A stretch of DNA of 64,000 nucleotides, from positions 2,604,001 to 2,668,000 of the forward strand of contig OZ257157.1 of assembly GCA_965279405.1 (NCBI GenBank), in the 5' to 3' direction. The notes beneath the pieces are model-generated. The model searched no databases, was not told the DNA's origin, and saw only the letters and a program-made list of their open reading frames with translations. Position 1 is the stretch's first letter. Each line of letters opens with the position of its first letter. Of this stretch, positions 8,520 through 17,370 are shown in pieces. The position numbers were made by a program, and so were the translations under genes. The stretch comes from CBDDIP01 sp965279405. Lineage in GTDB: Bacteria > Actinomycetota > Acidimicrobiia > Acidimicrobiales > Ilumatobacteraceae.

Positions 8520-9878
8520 ATGGAACCCGATCTCGCCGCGCACGACGGATCGAGCGCGTGGCGGCGCACGGGCACACTCGTCAGCGCTGCCAACGCGCTG
8601 CTGGCATTCATGTTCGCCACGTCAGGGACGTTCTCACCGACAGCGGAGTTCAGGACGTCGGGAGCGGGTCGGTTCTTCTGGGCGCAAGCCGAAGCGATCG
8701 TCCGCGGCCGGTTGTGGGTGGATCGAGCAGACCTGATCGGCGAGTGCTACCTCGTCGGGAAACGGTGCTTCGGCTACTACGGGCTCACGCCGAGCTTGCT
8801 TCGCTTGCCGCTGCTCCCGCTGCTGCGTGTTGTCGATTCTGGGCTCGCGTCGGTCGCAGTCAGCATCGCTATCGGAGTCGCCACGTGGTTCGCAATCGAC
8901 CTCGCAGCGCGCGTCGCAGCCCATTCAAATTCTGATCTGCTGACCGTGCGTTGGGTCCGCTGGGCGGTCTGCCTTCAGCTTGGGCCGGGGAGCGTGCTCG
9001 TCTTCGCGGCAACGCCGATGGTCTATCAGGAAGCCGTTGCCTGGGCAGTGGCGTTCAGCATCATCACGCTCAACCTGCTCTGGCGGCAGACCGTTGCGCC
9101 GCGTCCCCGCCGTGATCTGTTCATCGTTCTCTTCGGTGTCCTCGCGGCGAACGGTCGCCCAACCGCGATGTGCCTGTGCGTGGGGCTCGGTGCCTGGTGG
9201 GTGTGGTCTCGTCGCACCGAGCGCGGCACCCGCCTCGTCGCGCCGGCTTGTCTTCTGGTCGTCCCGGCGGCGCTCATGATCACCGTGTTCATGGTGAAGT
9301 TCGGGGAGCCGATCCCAAACCTTCTGCGAAACGAGCAGGTACCGGAGGCTGACCATTGGGCGAAGATCCTCAGCATCAACGACGGGCGAACGGAGGGCCC
9401 GGTCTTCCTCCCCACGAGCACCATCGCGTACCTGCGGCCGGACTCGATTCGGTTCACGACGGTGCCTCCGTTCGTTTCGCTGCGTTTCACCGGTGGAGAT
9501 ACCCCGTCGGTGTGGCCGTTGCCGGCTGGTGGGGCGTACACCGAACGCGTGACGTCCCTGACTGATGTGATGCCAGCATCCGTCCTCGCTGTCGGCTTGC
9601 TGGCGACGCGTCGTCGTCGGCGCGTGCCGTCGGCGATCTGGCCGCTGCTCGCCGCATCCGTGCTGGCGATATTGCCGACAGTCACCAATGTCTCGATGTC
9701 GGAGCGATACCTGCCGGACTTCTACCCGCTCGCAGTGATTGCGATCGCTTCAGCGCTTTGCGGAGTCGAGGCCGAAAACATCCAACGGCGGAGGACCGTT
9801 CGAGTGGTTGGCACTCTGGCCGTCGCCTGGTCCGTGTTGATCGCGGTCGGCCTCTACTGGTCGCAGGTGTTCCCGTGA
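8520..9878 (+). CDS. Polytopic membrane protein, GT-C-like
   Basis: A 452-aa integral membrane protein with about ten hydrophobic segments, starting around residues 13-32 and continuing through paired helices such as LASVAVSIAIGVATWFAIDLA, LLVVPAALMITVFMV, ASVLAVGLLAT and VVGTLAVAWSVLIAVGLYW. A long extracytoplasmic loop (about residues 275-370) lies between helices late in the protein. The layout resembles mannosyltransferase-like GT-C membrane proteins, but I see no diagnostic catalytic DxD or DE motif, so the family is only a suggestion. The upstream in-frame stretch from 8409 lacks good codon use, so I chose the ATG at 8520. Confidence 0.6.
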   Translation: MEPDLAAHDGSSAWRRTGTLVSAANALLAFMFATSGTFSPTAEFRTSGAGRFFWAQAEAIVRGRLWVDRADLIGECYLVGKRCFGYYGLTPSLLRLPLLPLLRVVDSGLASVAVSIAIGVATWFAIDLAARVAAHSNSDLLTVRWVRWAVCLQLGPGSVLVFAATPMVYQEAVAWAVAFSIITLNLLWRQTVAPRPRRDLFIVLFGVLAANGRPTAMCLCVGLGAWWVWSRRTERGTRLVAPACLLVVPAALMITVFMVKFGEPIPNLLRNEQVPEADHWAKILSINDGRTEGPVFLPTSTIAYLRPDSIRFTTVPPFVSLRFTGGDTPSVWPLPAGGAYTERVTSLTDVMPASVLAVGLLATRRRRRVPSAIWPLLAASVLAILPTVTNVSMSERYLPDFYPLAVIAIASALCGVEAENIQRRRTVRVVGTLAVAWSVLIAVGLYWSQVFP

Positions 9879-10325
9879 GCCCGATTCGGGGATTGGTGAT
9901 CGATCGGCCTCGGCGGCGGAGCAACTCGACACTGAGATGCTCGAGCAGTGAGTTTCGGTCGCAGCCGAGCCATCGATGTCGCCAAAATGAGCCCTCCAGG
10001 TTTGGTTCGTTCAGCCTTCGATCCCCGGGTTGCGGCGGGACTGAGTCGACCGCACAGTTCGGCCCTCCTCTCGTTCGTCGTCTGCCGCCGGTGCGTGCCG
10101 ACAGCGGATGCAACGGACCGTTTGGGACCACGTCATCTGTGGCGATTGTCAACGTCCTGCCGGAAACCGTGAGATCTGGAGGTCGACATGCTGTCCTTTC
10201 GACATCGACGATGTGGCGATCCGATGAGGACCCGTCGTGCTGCTTCAGGTGTCTCGTGGATGCGAACCGGGGTTGTTGCCACCGCCTCAGGTGGTGTTGC
10301 AACCACTCACCGTATGCTCTCGGTG
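9879..10325. other. Intergenic or leader region upstream of secreted protein
   Basis: About 440 bases. The last third is in frame with the downstream secreted-protein gene, and an ATG at 10188 carries a strong GGAGG ribosome site at 10177-10181, so the true start may lie inside this stretch. An imperfect inverted repeat (10271-10283 against 10290-10304, GGTTG/CAACC and CCACC/GGTGG arms) sits just before the alternative start. No separate gene is convincing. Confidence 0.35.
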
Positions 10326-12548
10326 ATGCGCAAGGTCCTGGCGGTCGTGCTGGTGGTGGTGTCCCTCGTGGCGCTGCCGAGCCGGGCGCCATCGGCGCAG
10401 GCAGCTTCCTGCGCGCCGCACACGCTCGACGCCGGCTCGCTGAACGCGGTCTTCAACCAGGTCGGCGCCGGGGCGACGCCCTCGCAGGCCGGCTTCGGCG
10501 GCGGTGACTACCCGCACGCGTACCCGTTGCCGGACGGTCGTGTGCTGTGGCTGTTCCAAGACCTCCACTTCAGCAACGACAACGACCTGCGCGACTCGAC
10601 CACCAACGCCGCGCACAACGCCGGGCTGATCGAGGCCGGCGACTGCTTCACGATCCTCGGCGGGCGCGGGCTCGACCTCATCGGTGATTCGCTGACCGAG
10701 GACAGCCGTCGCTGGTTCTGGCCGATGGACGGGGAGATCGGTTACGACGGCAACCTCTGGGTGTTCATGGTCGAGATGTACAACCCGGCCAAGACCGGAG
10801 CGCAAAGCCCCGCGGCGCCGGTGGCGACGTGGTTGGCCCGCATCAACCCGAACACGTTGAACGTGGTCAGCTTCGCCAAGGCGCCCAATTCGAGCCCCTC
10901 GCTCTACGGCTGGTCGGTGGTCTCCACCGACCAGTACAGCTACCTCTACGGGCACTGCTACCGGCAGTTCATCCACGCGCCGACGAGCTCCGCCCAGTTC
11001 GACTCGGCGTGCATGCCGCACGAGTACCTCGCCCGCGTGCCGGTCGGCCACTTCGACGCCGCGCCGGAGTACTGGAACGGCAGCGGCTGGACGGCCAACG
11101 CCGCCGCGGCCGTCTCCGTCTTCTCGCGCGGCGCGGCCAACCCGATGAGCGTGCAGTGGTTCGGCGACGTGTTCGTCAACGTGACGAAGAACGACGAGTG
11201 GTGGGGTACGACCCTGTCGATCGATCGTGCGCCGACGCCACAGGGCCCGTGGCAGACCGTGCAGACCATCAACGTCCTCGGCGATCGAAAGTGCCAGACG
11301 AACTGCGGGAACTACGGCGCGTTCCTCATGCCGTGGCTGGATGCCAGCGGGAAGATGACGATCGGGCTGTCGAACGGCGGCGACTTCGATCTCTGGCGGG
11401 CCAACGCATTCCTCTACCGGCCGACCTTCTACTCCGTGCCCGTGCCGGCGATCTCGCCGTCGGGCTCGGCTGCCACGCCGCCGGCGTTCACCGTGTCCGG
11501 CAGCGGTGCCGGGTTCGTGCCGGTCGACCCGGAGCGGCTCGTCGACACGCGCAAGCCGGCGCAGCAGTTCGGCCGGTTGAACCCGGGTGCGCCGGCGACG
11601 CTCGACCTGCGCGGGCGCGTGCCCGCAGGAACGACCGCCGTGGCGCTCAACCTCACGAGCGATCAGACCGCCGGGCCCGGCTTCGTACGTGCCTTCGCGT
11701 GCAACCAGCCCGAGCCGTCGACCTCGAACCTCAACCCGGCGGTCGGCCAGGCCGTGACCAACGCGGCGATCGTGCCGATCGGCGACGGTCGCATCTGCTT
11801 CACCGCATCCGTTGCCACCGACCTGCTCGTCGATCTCAACGGCTGGCTGACGACGACGTCGAACGTCGGTCTCGTGTCGACGTCGCGTCGCGTCGCGGAC
11901 ACGCGAACCGGGGTGGGTGGCAGCACGCGCATGTCACCCGGTACGTCGATCGAGGTGCCCGTGGTGCCCGGCGGCTCGAGCGCTGTCGCCGTGGCGCTCA
12001 CCGTCACCGCGGTGAACCCATGGGGCGACGGCTACGTCACGGTGTGGCCGTGCGGTGTCGCCCAACCGACGGTGTCGGCGCTCAACCCGAAGCACGGCAT
12101 CACCCGTCCGAACCTCGTCAACGTGCGCGTCGGCACCGGCGGCAAGGTCTGCCTGTACTCGTTCGGCGACACCGATCTGATCGTCGACGTCGTGGGTGAG
12201 TACCGACCCGGCGCGGCATCGCGGTACGTGCCGGTCGGGCCGGTGCGGTTGCAGGACTCGCGAGTCAACGGGCACCACCGGCACCCGTCGAACCTCTCCG
12301 AGGTGGTCGCGCTCGGCAATGTCACCGCCGCGCAGGTGAACCTCACCGCGACGGAGACGGCGGGCGCCGGCTACCTCACCGCCTACCCGTGCCTCACCAG
12401 CCAGTGGCCGGGCACGAGCAACTCGAACTACCTCCCGCTGGACACGGTCGGCAGCTCGGCGTTGCTGCCGCCCTCACGCGGCTACGGCTGCGTCTACTCG
12501 AGCGTGCCGGCGCAGATCGTCGTCGACCTCTTCGGCGTCTGGACCTGA
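10326..12548 (+). CDS. Secreted beta-propeller-like protein with C-terminal repeat domains
   Basis: A secreted protein of about 740 aa. From the ATG at 10326 a clean signal peptide is seen (MRKVLAVVLVVVSLVALPS, ending near AQAASC). The ATG at 10188 has a better ribosome site and would add 46 residues before this signal, so the start is unsettled. Residues about 30-390 look like a beta-propeller of the DUF4185/DUF5005 type, with PLPDGRVLWLFQDLHF and repeated W-rich blades; such proteins often act on or bind sugars. Three repeated units of about 110 residues follow (near DNA 11521, 11860 and 12226), each opening with a P-x-R-L-x-D-(T/S)-R motif and containing G-Y-(V/L)-T-(V/A)-(Y/W)-PC. This unit is frequent at the ends of exported acidimicrobial proteins and may be a surface-attachment or sorting module. 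Confidence 0.75.
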   Translation: MRKVLAVVLVVVSLVALPSRAPSAQAASCAPHTLDAGSLNAVFNQVGAGATPSQAGFGGGDYPHAYPLPDGRVLWLFQDLHFSNDNDLRDSTTNAAHNAGLIEAGDCFTILGGRGLDLIGDSLTEDSRRWFWPMDGEIGYDGNLWVFMVEMYNPAKTGAQSPAAPVATWLARINPNTLNVVSFAKAPNSSPSLYGWSVVSTDQYSYLYGHCYRQFIHAPTSSAQFDSACMPHEYLARVPVGHFDAAPEYWNGSGWTANAAAAVSVFSRGAANPMSVQWFGDVFVNVTKNDEWWGTTLSIDRAPTPQGPWQTVQTINVLGDRKCQTNCGNYGAFLMPWLDASGKMTIGLSNGGDFDLWRANAFLYRPTFYSVPVPAISPSGSAATPPAFTVSGSGAGFVPVDPERLVDTRKPAQQFGRLNPGAPATLDLRGRVPAGTTAVALNLTSDQTAGPGFVRAFACNQPEPSTSNLNPAVGQAVTNAAIVPIGDGRICFTASVATDLLVDLNGWLTTTSNVGLVSTSRRVADTRTGVGGSTRMSPGTSIEVPVVPGGSSAVAVALTVTAVNPWGDGYVTVWPCGVAQPTVSALNPKHGITRPNLVNVRVGTGGKVCLYSFGDTDLIVDVVGEYRPGAASRYVPVGPVRLQDSRVNGHHRHPSNLSEVVALGNVTAAQVNLTATETAGAGYLTAYPCLTSQWPGTSNSNYLPLDTVGSSALLPPSRGYGCVYSSVPAQIVVDLFGVWT

Positions 12549-12554
12549 GCCGGG

Positions 12555-13370
12555 TCAGTCGGCAGCGGTAGGTGCTTCCTCGGCCTGCACCGTCATGTCG
12601 ACGAGGGTCAGCAGACCGAACGACGTGACCATGGCGACGTCGGCGGCGTCGCGGCCGCGACCGATGACGACGCGCCCGAAGCGGGGGCGGTTGTTGCGTG
12701 GGTCGAAGGTGTGCCACCGGTCGCCGAGGTAGACCTCCATCCACGCGCAGAAGTCCATCGGCGAACCGTTCGGCACGATGCCGATGTCGGGCAGGTAGCC
12801 GAACACGTAGCGGGTCGGCAGGTTCAGGGCGCGGCACATGCCGATGGCCAAGTGGGTGAAGTCGCGGCACACGCCGACGCGCGCTTCGAGCACGCTCATC
12901 GCCGAGTGCGATGGCGACGACGACATGTAGTCGAAGCGGACCTCGGCGTGCACCCAGTCGCAGATCGCCTGCACCTGGTCCCAGCCCTGGGCCATGTGCC
13001 CGAACAGCTCGACGGCGCGATCGACCATCTGATCGGACTCGCAGTAGCGGCTCGGCAACAGGAAGGTCAGCGCCTCGGCGGGCAGCACGTTGGGCGGCAC
13101 CGCCATCGCATCGCGGTGGATCGGGTCGGGCTCGCCGCTCGAGATCATCCGCGCCCGGAAGGTCAGCTCCGCGGTCGGGCCGTCGAGCGTGATGCGCCGG
13201 CAGACGTTCCCGAAGTGGTCGAAGTAGATGCTCGAGGGCGCATACGGCTCGACGTCGAACTGCTCGCTGACGAGGTTCGGTCGCTCGTTCGAGTGCGGCT
13301 CGACCATCACGATCGCGTGTGCCGGATAGGGCACCTCGAAGACGAAGTGGCAGCCGACGTCGATGTCCAT
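12555..13370 (-). CDS. Transglutaminase-like cysteine protease-fold protein
   Basis: A 271-aa protein with an N-terminal beta-sandwich (about residues 1-110) followed by a transglutaminase core. The predicted catalytic cysteine is in VGVCRDFTHLA, the histidine in DRWHTFDPRNN and the aspartate in the same stretch, the usual Cys-His-Asp order. Bacterial proteins of this layout are thought to be peptidases or amide-hydrolysing enzymes; the substrate is unknown. The ATG at 13370 is preceded by an AAGGGTG ribosome site, better than the upstream in-frame ATG at 13418. No signal peptide is seen, so it is probably cytoplasmic. Confidence 0.82.
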   Translation of the reverse strand: MDIDVGCHFVFEVPYPAHAIVMVEPHSNERPNLVSEQFDVEPYAPSSIYFDHFGNVCRRITLDGPTAELTFRARMISSGEPDPIHRDAMAVPPNVLPAEALTFLLPSRYCESDQMVDRAVELFGHMAQGWDQVQAICDWVHAEVRFDYMSSSPSHSAMSVLEARVGVCRDFTHLAIGMCRALNLPTRYVFGYLPDIGIVPNGSPMDFCAWMEVYLGDRWHTFDPRNNRPRFGRVVIGRGRDAADVAMVTSFGLLTLVDMTVQAEEAPTAAD

Positions 13371-13446
13371 GGCGCACCCTTTCACCAATCGAGCGGAAGT
13401 GAAACCCGCGTAGATCACGGCTGCGTGAACTTGTTCGTCAGCTCAG

Positions 13447-13489
13447 TCAGGCATCAGAGGTTGCTCAGCACGCAACTCATGATGCCTGA
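13447..13489. repeat. Long inverted repeat between groEL and the transglutaminase gene
   Basis: Perfect 10-base arms TCAGGCATCA (13447-13456) and TGATGCCTGA (13480-13489) enclose an inner imperfect GGTTGC/GCAAC pairing. It lies in the leader or promoter region of the minus-strand transglutaminase gene, next to the groEL terminator. It could be a second terminator or a protein-binding site. Confidence 0.6.
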
Positions 13490-13503
13490 GCGCTCGAAAA
13501 CGA

Positions 13504-13537
13504 CGAAGGGCCCGGTGCCGAAGCACCGGGCCCTTCG
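13504..13537 (-). terminator. Rho-independent terminator of groEL
   Basis: A perfect 15-bp stem with a CGAA tetraloop (13519-13522) lies 14 bases past the groEL stop. Read on the minus strand, the stem is followed within two or three bases by a GTTTT run, as expected for an intrinsic terminator. Confidence 0.9.
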
Positions 13538-13550
13538 CATCACTGTCTGT

Positions 13551-15170
13551 TCAGAAGTCTTCCATACCGCCGCCGGGCATGCCGCCGCCGCTGGACTCCG
13601 GCTTGTCGGCAACCACGGCTTCGGTGGTCAGGAACAGGGCCGCGATCGAGGCTGCGTTCTGCAGCGCCGAGCGGGTGACCTTGGCAGCGTCGATGACGCC
13701 GAGCTTGACGAGGTCCTCGTACTCGCCGGTGGCGGCGTTGAGTCCCTCGTTGCCCTTCAGGCCCTTGACCTTCTCGACGACGACGCCGCCTTCCATGCCG
13801 GCGTTCTCGGCGATCTGCTTCAGCGGAGCCTCGAGCGCCTTGGCGACCAGACGGGCACCCGTGGCCTCGTCACCGCTGAGCTTGTCAGCAGCGGCGAGCA
13901 CGGCCGGCTGGGCACGCAGCAACGCCACGCCACCGCCGGGCACGACGCCCTCTTCGATGGCGGCCTTGGTGGTGCTGACAGCGTCTTCGATGCGGTGCTT
14001 CTTCTCCTTCAGCTCCACCTCGGTGGCGGCGCCGACCTTCAGCACGGCAACGCCGCCGCTGAGCTTGGCGAGACGCTCCTGGAGCTTCTCGCGGTCGTAG
14101 TCGCTGTCGGTGTTGTCGATCTCGGCCTTGATCTGGTTGATCCGGCCCTTGATGTCGTCCTCGTCGCCGGCACCTTCGACGATTGTGGTCTCGTCCTTGG
14201 TGATGATGATCTTCTTGGCCCGGCCGAGCAGATCGAGCGTGGTGTTGTCGAGCTTGAGGCCGACTTCCTCGCTGATGACCTGACCACCGGTGAGGATGGC
14301 GATGTCCTGCAGCATGGCCTTGCGACGCTCGCCGAAGCCGGGGGCCTTGACGGCGGCTGACTTGAACGTGCCACGGATCTTGTTGACGACCAGGGTGGCC
14401 AGCGCTTCGCCTTCGATGTCCTCGGCGATGATGACGAGCGGGCGACCGCTCTGCATGACCTTCTCGAGCACCGGAAGCATGTCGCGAACCGACGAGATCT
14501 TCGAGCTGACGAGGAGCACGTAGGCATCGTCGAGCGAGGCCTCCATGCGATCCGTGTCGGTGACGAAGTACGGGGAGATGTAGCCCTTGTCGAAGCGCAT
14601 GCCCTCGACGAGGTCCATCTCGATGCCGAAGGTCTGGCTCTCCTCGACGGTGATGACGCCGTCCTTGCCGACCTTGTCGATCGCGTCGGAGATGGTGCCA
14701 CCGATCTCGGCGTCAGCAGCCGAGATGGCTGCGACCTGAGCGATCTGCTCCTTGTTGTCGACGACCTTGGCGAGCGCCTTGATGCTCTCCACGGCGGCGG
14801 CGACGCCGGCCTCGATGCCCTTCTTGAGGGTCATCGGGTTGGCGCCGGCGGCCACGTTGCGGAGGCCTTCGCGGACGAGAGCCCACGCCAGCACGGTGGC
14901 CGTGGTGGTGCCGTCACCGGCGACGTCGTCGGTCTTCTTGGCGACTTCCTTGACCAGCTCGGCGCCGATGCGCTCGTAGGGATCCTCGAGCTCGATCTCC
15001 TTGGCGATGGACACACCGTCGTTGGTGATCGTGGGGGCGCCCCACTTCTTCTCCAGGACGACGTTGCGACCCTTCGGCCCGAGCGTGACGCGCACGGCGT
15101 CGGCGAGCTTGTTCATGCCCGCCTCCAGGCCTCGACGAGCCTGCTCGTCAAAAGCGATCAACTTCGGCAT
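13551..15170 (-). CDS. groEL: Chaperonin GroEL (Hsp60)
   Basis: A 539-aa 60-kDa chaperonin that folds client proteins in a double-ring ATPase chamber with GroES. Visible signatures are TLGPKGRNVVLEKKWGAPTITNDG near residue 30, the ATP-site DVAGDGTTTATVLA near residue 85, the apical GRPLVIIAEDIEGEAL, GFGERRKAMLQDIA and the C-terminal GGGMPGGGMEDF tail. The GGAGG site favours the ATG at 15170 over one at 15176, which would leave only a one-base spacer. No groES is adjacent, so this is a free-standing groEL copy, as is common for the second or principal actinobacterial GroEL. An HrcA-type CIRCE operator lies about 90 bases upstream and a strong terminator follows. Confidence 0.97.
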   Translation of the reverse strand: MPKLIAFDEQARRGLEAGMNKLADAVRVTLGPKGRNVVLEKKWGAPTITNDGVSIAKEIELEDPYERIGAELVKEVAKKTDDVAGDGTTTATVLAWALVREGLRNVAAGANPMTLKKGIEAGVAAAVESIKALAKVVDNKEQIAQVAAISAADAEIGGTISDAIDKVGKDGVITVEESQTFGIEMDLVEGMRFDKGYISPYFVTDTDRMEASLDDAYVLLVSSKISSVRDMLPVLEKVMQSGRPLVIIAEDIEGEALATLVVNKIRGTFKSAAVKAPGFGERRKAMLQDIAILTGGQVISEEVGLKLDNTTLDLLGRAKKIIITKDETTIVEGAGDEDDIKGRINQIKAEIDNTDSDYDREKLQERLAKLSGGVAVLKVGAATEVELKEKKHRIEDAVSTTKAAIEEGVVPGGGVALLRAQPAVLAAADKLSGDEATGARLVAKALEAPLKQIAENAGMEGGVVVEKVKGLKGNEGLNAATGEYEDLVKLGVIDAAKVTRSALQNAASIAALFLTTEAVVADKPESSGGGMPGGGMEDF

Positions 15171-15254
15171 GTGCATTCCTCCACGGTGAGTGTTGGCACT
15201 GATGGGATGGTGTGCTCGGACACGGTTGGCAACAGCGTTGGCAACCGCAGCGCG

Positions 15255-15295
15255 AGAGTGCTAGCACTCTAGAACAGCGAGTGCTAACGCGGCAA
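15255..15295 (-). promoter_or_regulatory. CIRCE (HrcA) operator and candidate groEL promoter
   Basis: CTAGCACTC (15261-15269), a nine-base spacer and GAGTGCTAA (15279-15287) match the CIRCE consensus with one mismatch. An extra half-site makes a second perfect palindrome, AGAGTGCTAGCACTCT (15255-15270), so three half-sites lie in a row. On the minus strand a TTGCCG (-35 candidate, 15295-15290) and TAGAGT (-10 candidate, 15271-15266) with an 18-base spacer overlap the operator, so HrcA bound here would block RNA polymerase until heat shock. Confidence 0.9.
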
Positions 15296-15310
15296 CCTGT
15301 CGTCCGCAGT

Positions 15311-15649
15311 TCAGGCGTCGACGCAGATCGCAGGGGCGAGCTCGCCCTGCGCGCCCGCCCAGCACCGATCGCCATTGATCACGACGAGTTGATCCGGGGC
15401 ATCGTCGGTCAGCTCGACGTCGCGCGTCGCCTGGCAGTCGCCACCGATCCGCTCGCCGTGGACGCTGACGCGGACCGTGTTGCCCTCCAGCCGGATGTCG
15501 GCGTCGGAGACGTCCACGCAGCCGAGCAAGATCGTCAACGTCTGTCCGTGCCGCTCTGCACCGAGGACCGGGACCCTGGGATCATGGCCGCACCCGGTGG
15601 CGCACCCGAGGAGCACCAGCGTGCAACCCAGTCGCGCGGCAACCGCCAT
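15311..15649 (-). CDS. Small putative lipoprotein
   Basis: A 112-aa protein starting MAVAARLGCTLVLLGCATGC, a lipoprotein-type signal whose lipobox cysteine is either in LLGC (residue 16) or ATGC (residue 20). The mature part has three further cysteines (LLGCVD, GGDCQA, DRCWAG and the final ICVDA), which may form disulfides outside the membrane. No family is recognised. The gene lies upstream of and codirectional with groEL but is separated from it by the heat-shock promoter, so it is probably not in its operon. Confidence 0.6.
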   Translation of the reverse strand: MAVAARLGCTLVLLGCATGCGHDPRVPVLGAERHGQTLTILLGCVDVSDADIRLEGNTVRVSVHGERIGGDCQATRDVELTDDAPDQLVVINGDRCWAGAQGELAPAICVDA

Positions 15650-15676
15650 GTGCCGACGATACGCCTGGGTACGCCC

Positions 15677-15724
15677 GAGGTGAGTGGTGTGCGGTCGATG
15701 GTCACTCACCACTCACCGGGTTGG
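15677..15724. repeat. Hairpin repeat, copy 1
   Basis: A 48-base sequence forming an 11-bp perfect stem: GGTGAGTGGTG (15679-15689) pairs with CACCACTCACC (15707-15717) around a 17-base loop. It is 43/48 identical to a second copy 124 bases downstream. It lies between the divergent lipoprotein and FAD-oxidoreductase genes. Confidence 0.75.
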
Positions 15725-15800
15725 CCGCGCTCGGCGTGGCGATGAGAAACAGGCGGCGTATGACCGCTCATACCTCATCGTGGTTCGCCGGGCGGGCGTC

Positions 15801-15848
15801 GAGGTGAGAGTTGTGCGGTCGATGGCCACTCACCTCTCACCGAGTTGG
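15801..15848. repeat. Hairpin repeat, copy 2
   Basis: GGTGAGAGTTG (15803-15813) pairs at 10 of 11 positions with CACCTCTCACC (15831-15841). Relative to copy 1, stem position 7 changed from T-A to A-T on both sides, a compensatory change that supports selection on the stem. The loop sequence TGCGGTCGATGG is shared. Confidence 0.75.
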
Positions 15849-15914
15849 TGGCGGCGGCAGCGAACGATCGCACGACACGGCGGCGGGAGAGGGTGGCCTC
15901 TACTCTGCGCCGCC

Positions 15915-17366
15915 ATGGAGATCACGGTCGTCGGTGGCGGAGTTGCAGGACTGGGTTCGGCGTTGGCGCTGGCTCGGCAGGGTCACACGGTGACCGTGTT
16001 CGAACGGGACGACACGCCGATGCCCGCGTCGGCGGACGAGGCGTTCGACTGGGACCGGCGCGGCGCTCCCCAGGTGCGCCACAGCCACGCCTTCCTCGCC
16101 CGGCTGGTCGGCATCCTGCGCCGCGACTACCCGGACGTCTACGCCGACCTGCTGGCCGCCGGGGCGACCGAGATGAAGTTCGGCTCCCCGCCGCCGCCCA
16201 CCCTCACCACCTTCACCCCGCAGCCCGACGACGACGACCTGGTCATGCTGGCCTGCCGGCGCACGACGTTCGAGTGGGTGCTCCGCAAGGCCGCGATGGC
16301 CGAGGGGCGAGTCACGTTCCGCACCGGTGTCGCCGTCGACGGCGTCGTCACCGAGCCCGGTGATGGTGCCGTCCCGCACGTCCTCGGTGTGCACCTCGCC
16401 GATGGCAGTGAGCACCTGTCGGACCTCACGGTGGTCGCCGCCGGCCGACGCAGCGCGGCGCCCGAGTGGATGGTCGCCGCCGGCTCGCAACCGGTGAACG
16501 AAGAGGTCGAGGACACCGGCATCGTCTACCTCAGCCGCTTCTACCGGCTGCTGCCCGGCCACGGTCAGCCCGACGGTGCCGGCCTGATCGGTGGCGATCT
16601 CGGCTACCTCAAGTACGGCGTCTTCGTCGGCGACAACAACACGTTCTCGATCACGCTGGCCACCCCCTCCGATGATGACGAGCTGCGCAAGACGCTGACC
16701 GATCCGGAGGTCTTCGACCGCGCCGCGCTGCACCTCGTGGCCGCGGCGCCGTGGCTCGACGGCCGGTCGGAGGCGATCACCCCGCAGGTCCACGTGATGG
16801 CGGGGCTGCTCAACCGCTGGCGCGACTACGTGGTCGACGGTGAACCCGTGGTCACCGGTCTGATCCCCGTCGGCGACGCCGTGCTGTGCACGAACCCGTT
16901 GTACGGCAGGGGATGCAGCACCGCCTTCTGGGGCGCGCACCTGCTGGCCGATGCGCTCGCCGCGAACCCCGACGACGTGCGAGCCGCATCGCTCGCCTAC
17001 GACGAGCAGCTGCGCGCCGAGATCCTGCCGTGGTACCGAGCCGGTGTGCAGCAGGACGGCGAGGCTCGTCGCGTCGCCGCTGCGTTGCTGGCCGGCGAGG
17101 ATCCTGACGGCGACAGCGACGACCCGCGCACGTTCATGCGCGGCGTGTTCCGCGATGGTCTGCTGCCGGCGATCCGTCAGGACGAGGTGGTGCTGCGGGC
17201 GTTCATCCGCAGCCTCAACCTGTTGACCTCACCGGAGGCGATGGCGAGCGACCCCGACGTCGGGGCCCGCGTGCTGGCCGTGTGGCAAGACCGGGAGAAC
17301 CGCCCGCCGGAGCCCGAGCTCGGCCCCAAGCGCCGCGCCGACCTGATGTCCCTCATCGCCGCCTGA
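15915..17366 (+). CDS. FAD-dependent oxidoreductase
   Basis: A 483-aa flavoprotein of the PHBH/halogenase-like fold. The FAD-binding dinucleotide motif VVGGGVAGLGSALAL starts at residue 5 and the second FAD motif VGDAVLCTNPLYGRG lies near residue 320. The NADPH-contacting GR motif region and the mid-protein beta-sheet are less conserved. The substrate cannot be told. It shows the same architecture as the island flavoprotein at 59937-61232, with similar VGDxxxxxxPLYGxG motifs, but with core-genome codon use. The start ATG at 15915 follows two repeated hairpins; longer in-frame starts run through those hairpins and are unlikely. Confidence 0.82.
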   Translation: MEITVVGGGVAGLGSALALARQGHTVTVFERDDTPMPASADEAFDWDRRGAPQVRHSHAFLARLVGILRRDYPDVYADLLAAGATEMKFGSPPPPTLTTFTPQPDDDDLVMLACRRTTFEWVLRKAAMAEGRVTFRTGVAVDGVVTEPGDGAVPHVLGVHLADGSEHLSDLTVVAAGRRSAAPEWMVAAGSQPVNEEVEDTGIVYLSRFYRLLPGHGQPDGAGLIGGDLGYLKYGVFVGDNNTFSITLATPSDDDELRKTLTDPEVFDRAALHLVAAAPWLDGRSEAITPQVHVMAGLLNRWRDYVVDGEPVVTGLIPVGDAVLCTNPLYGRGCSTAFWGAHLLADALAANPDDVRAASLAYDEQLRAEILPWYRAGVQQDGEARRVAAALLAGEDPDGDSDDPRTFMRGVFRDGLLPAIRQDEVVLRAFIRSLNLLTSPEAMASDPDVGARVLAVWQDRENRPPEPELGPKRRADLMSLIAA

Positions 17367-17370
17367 CCGA

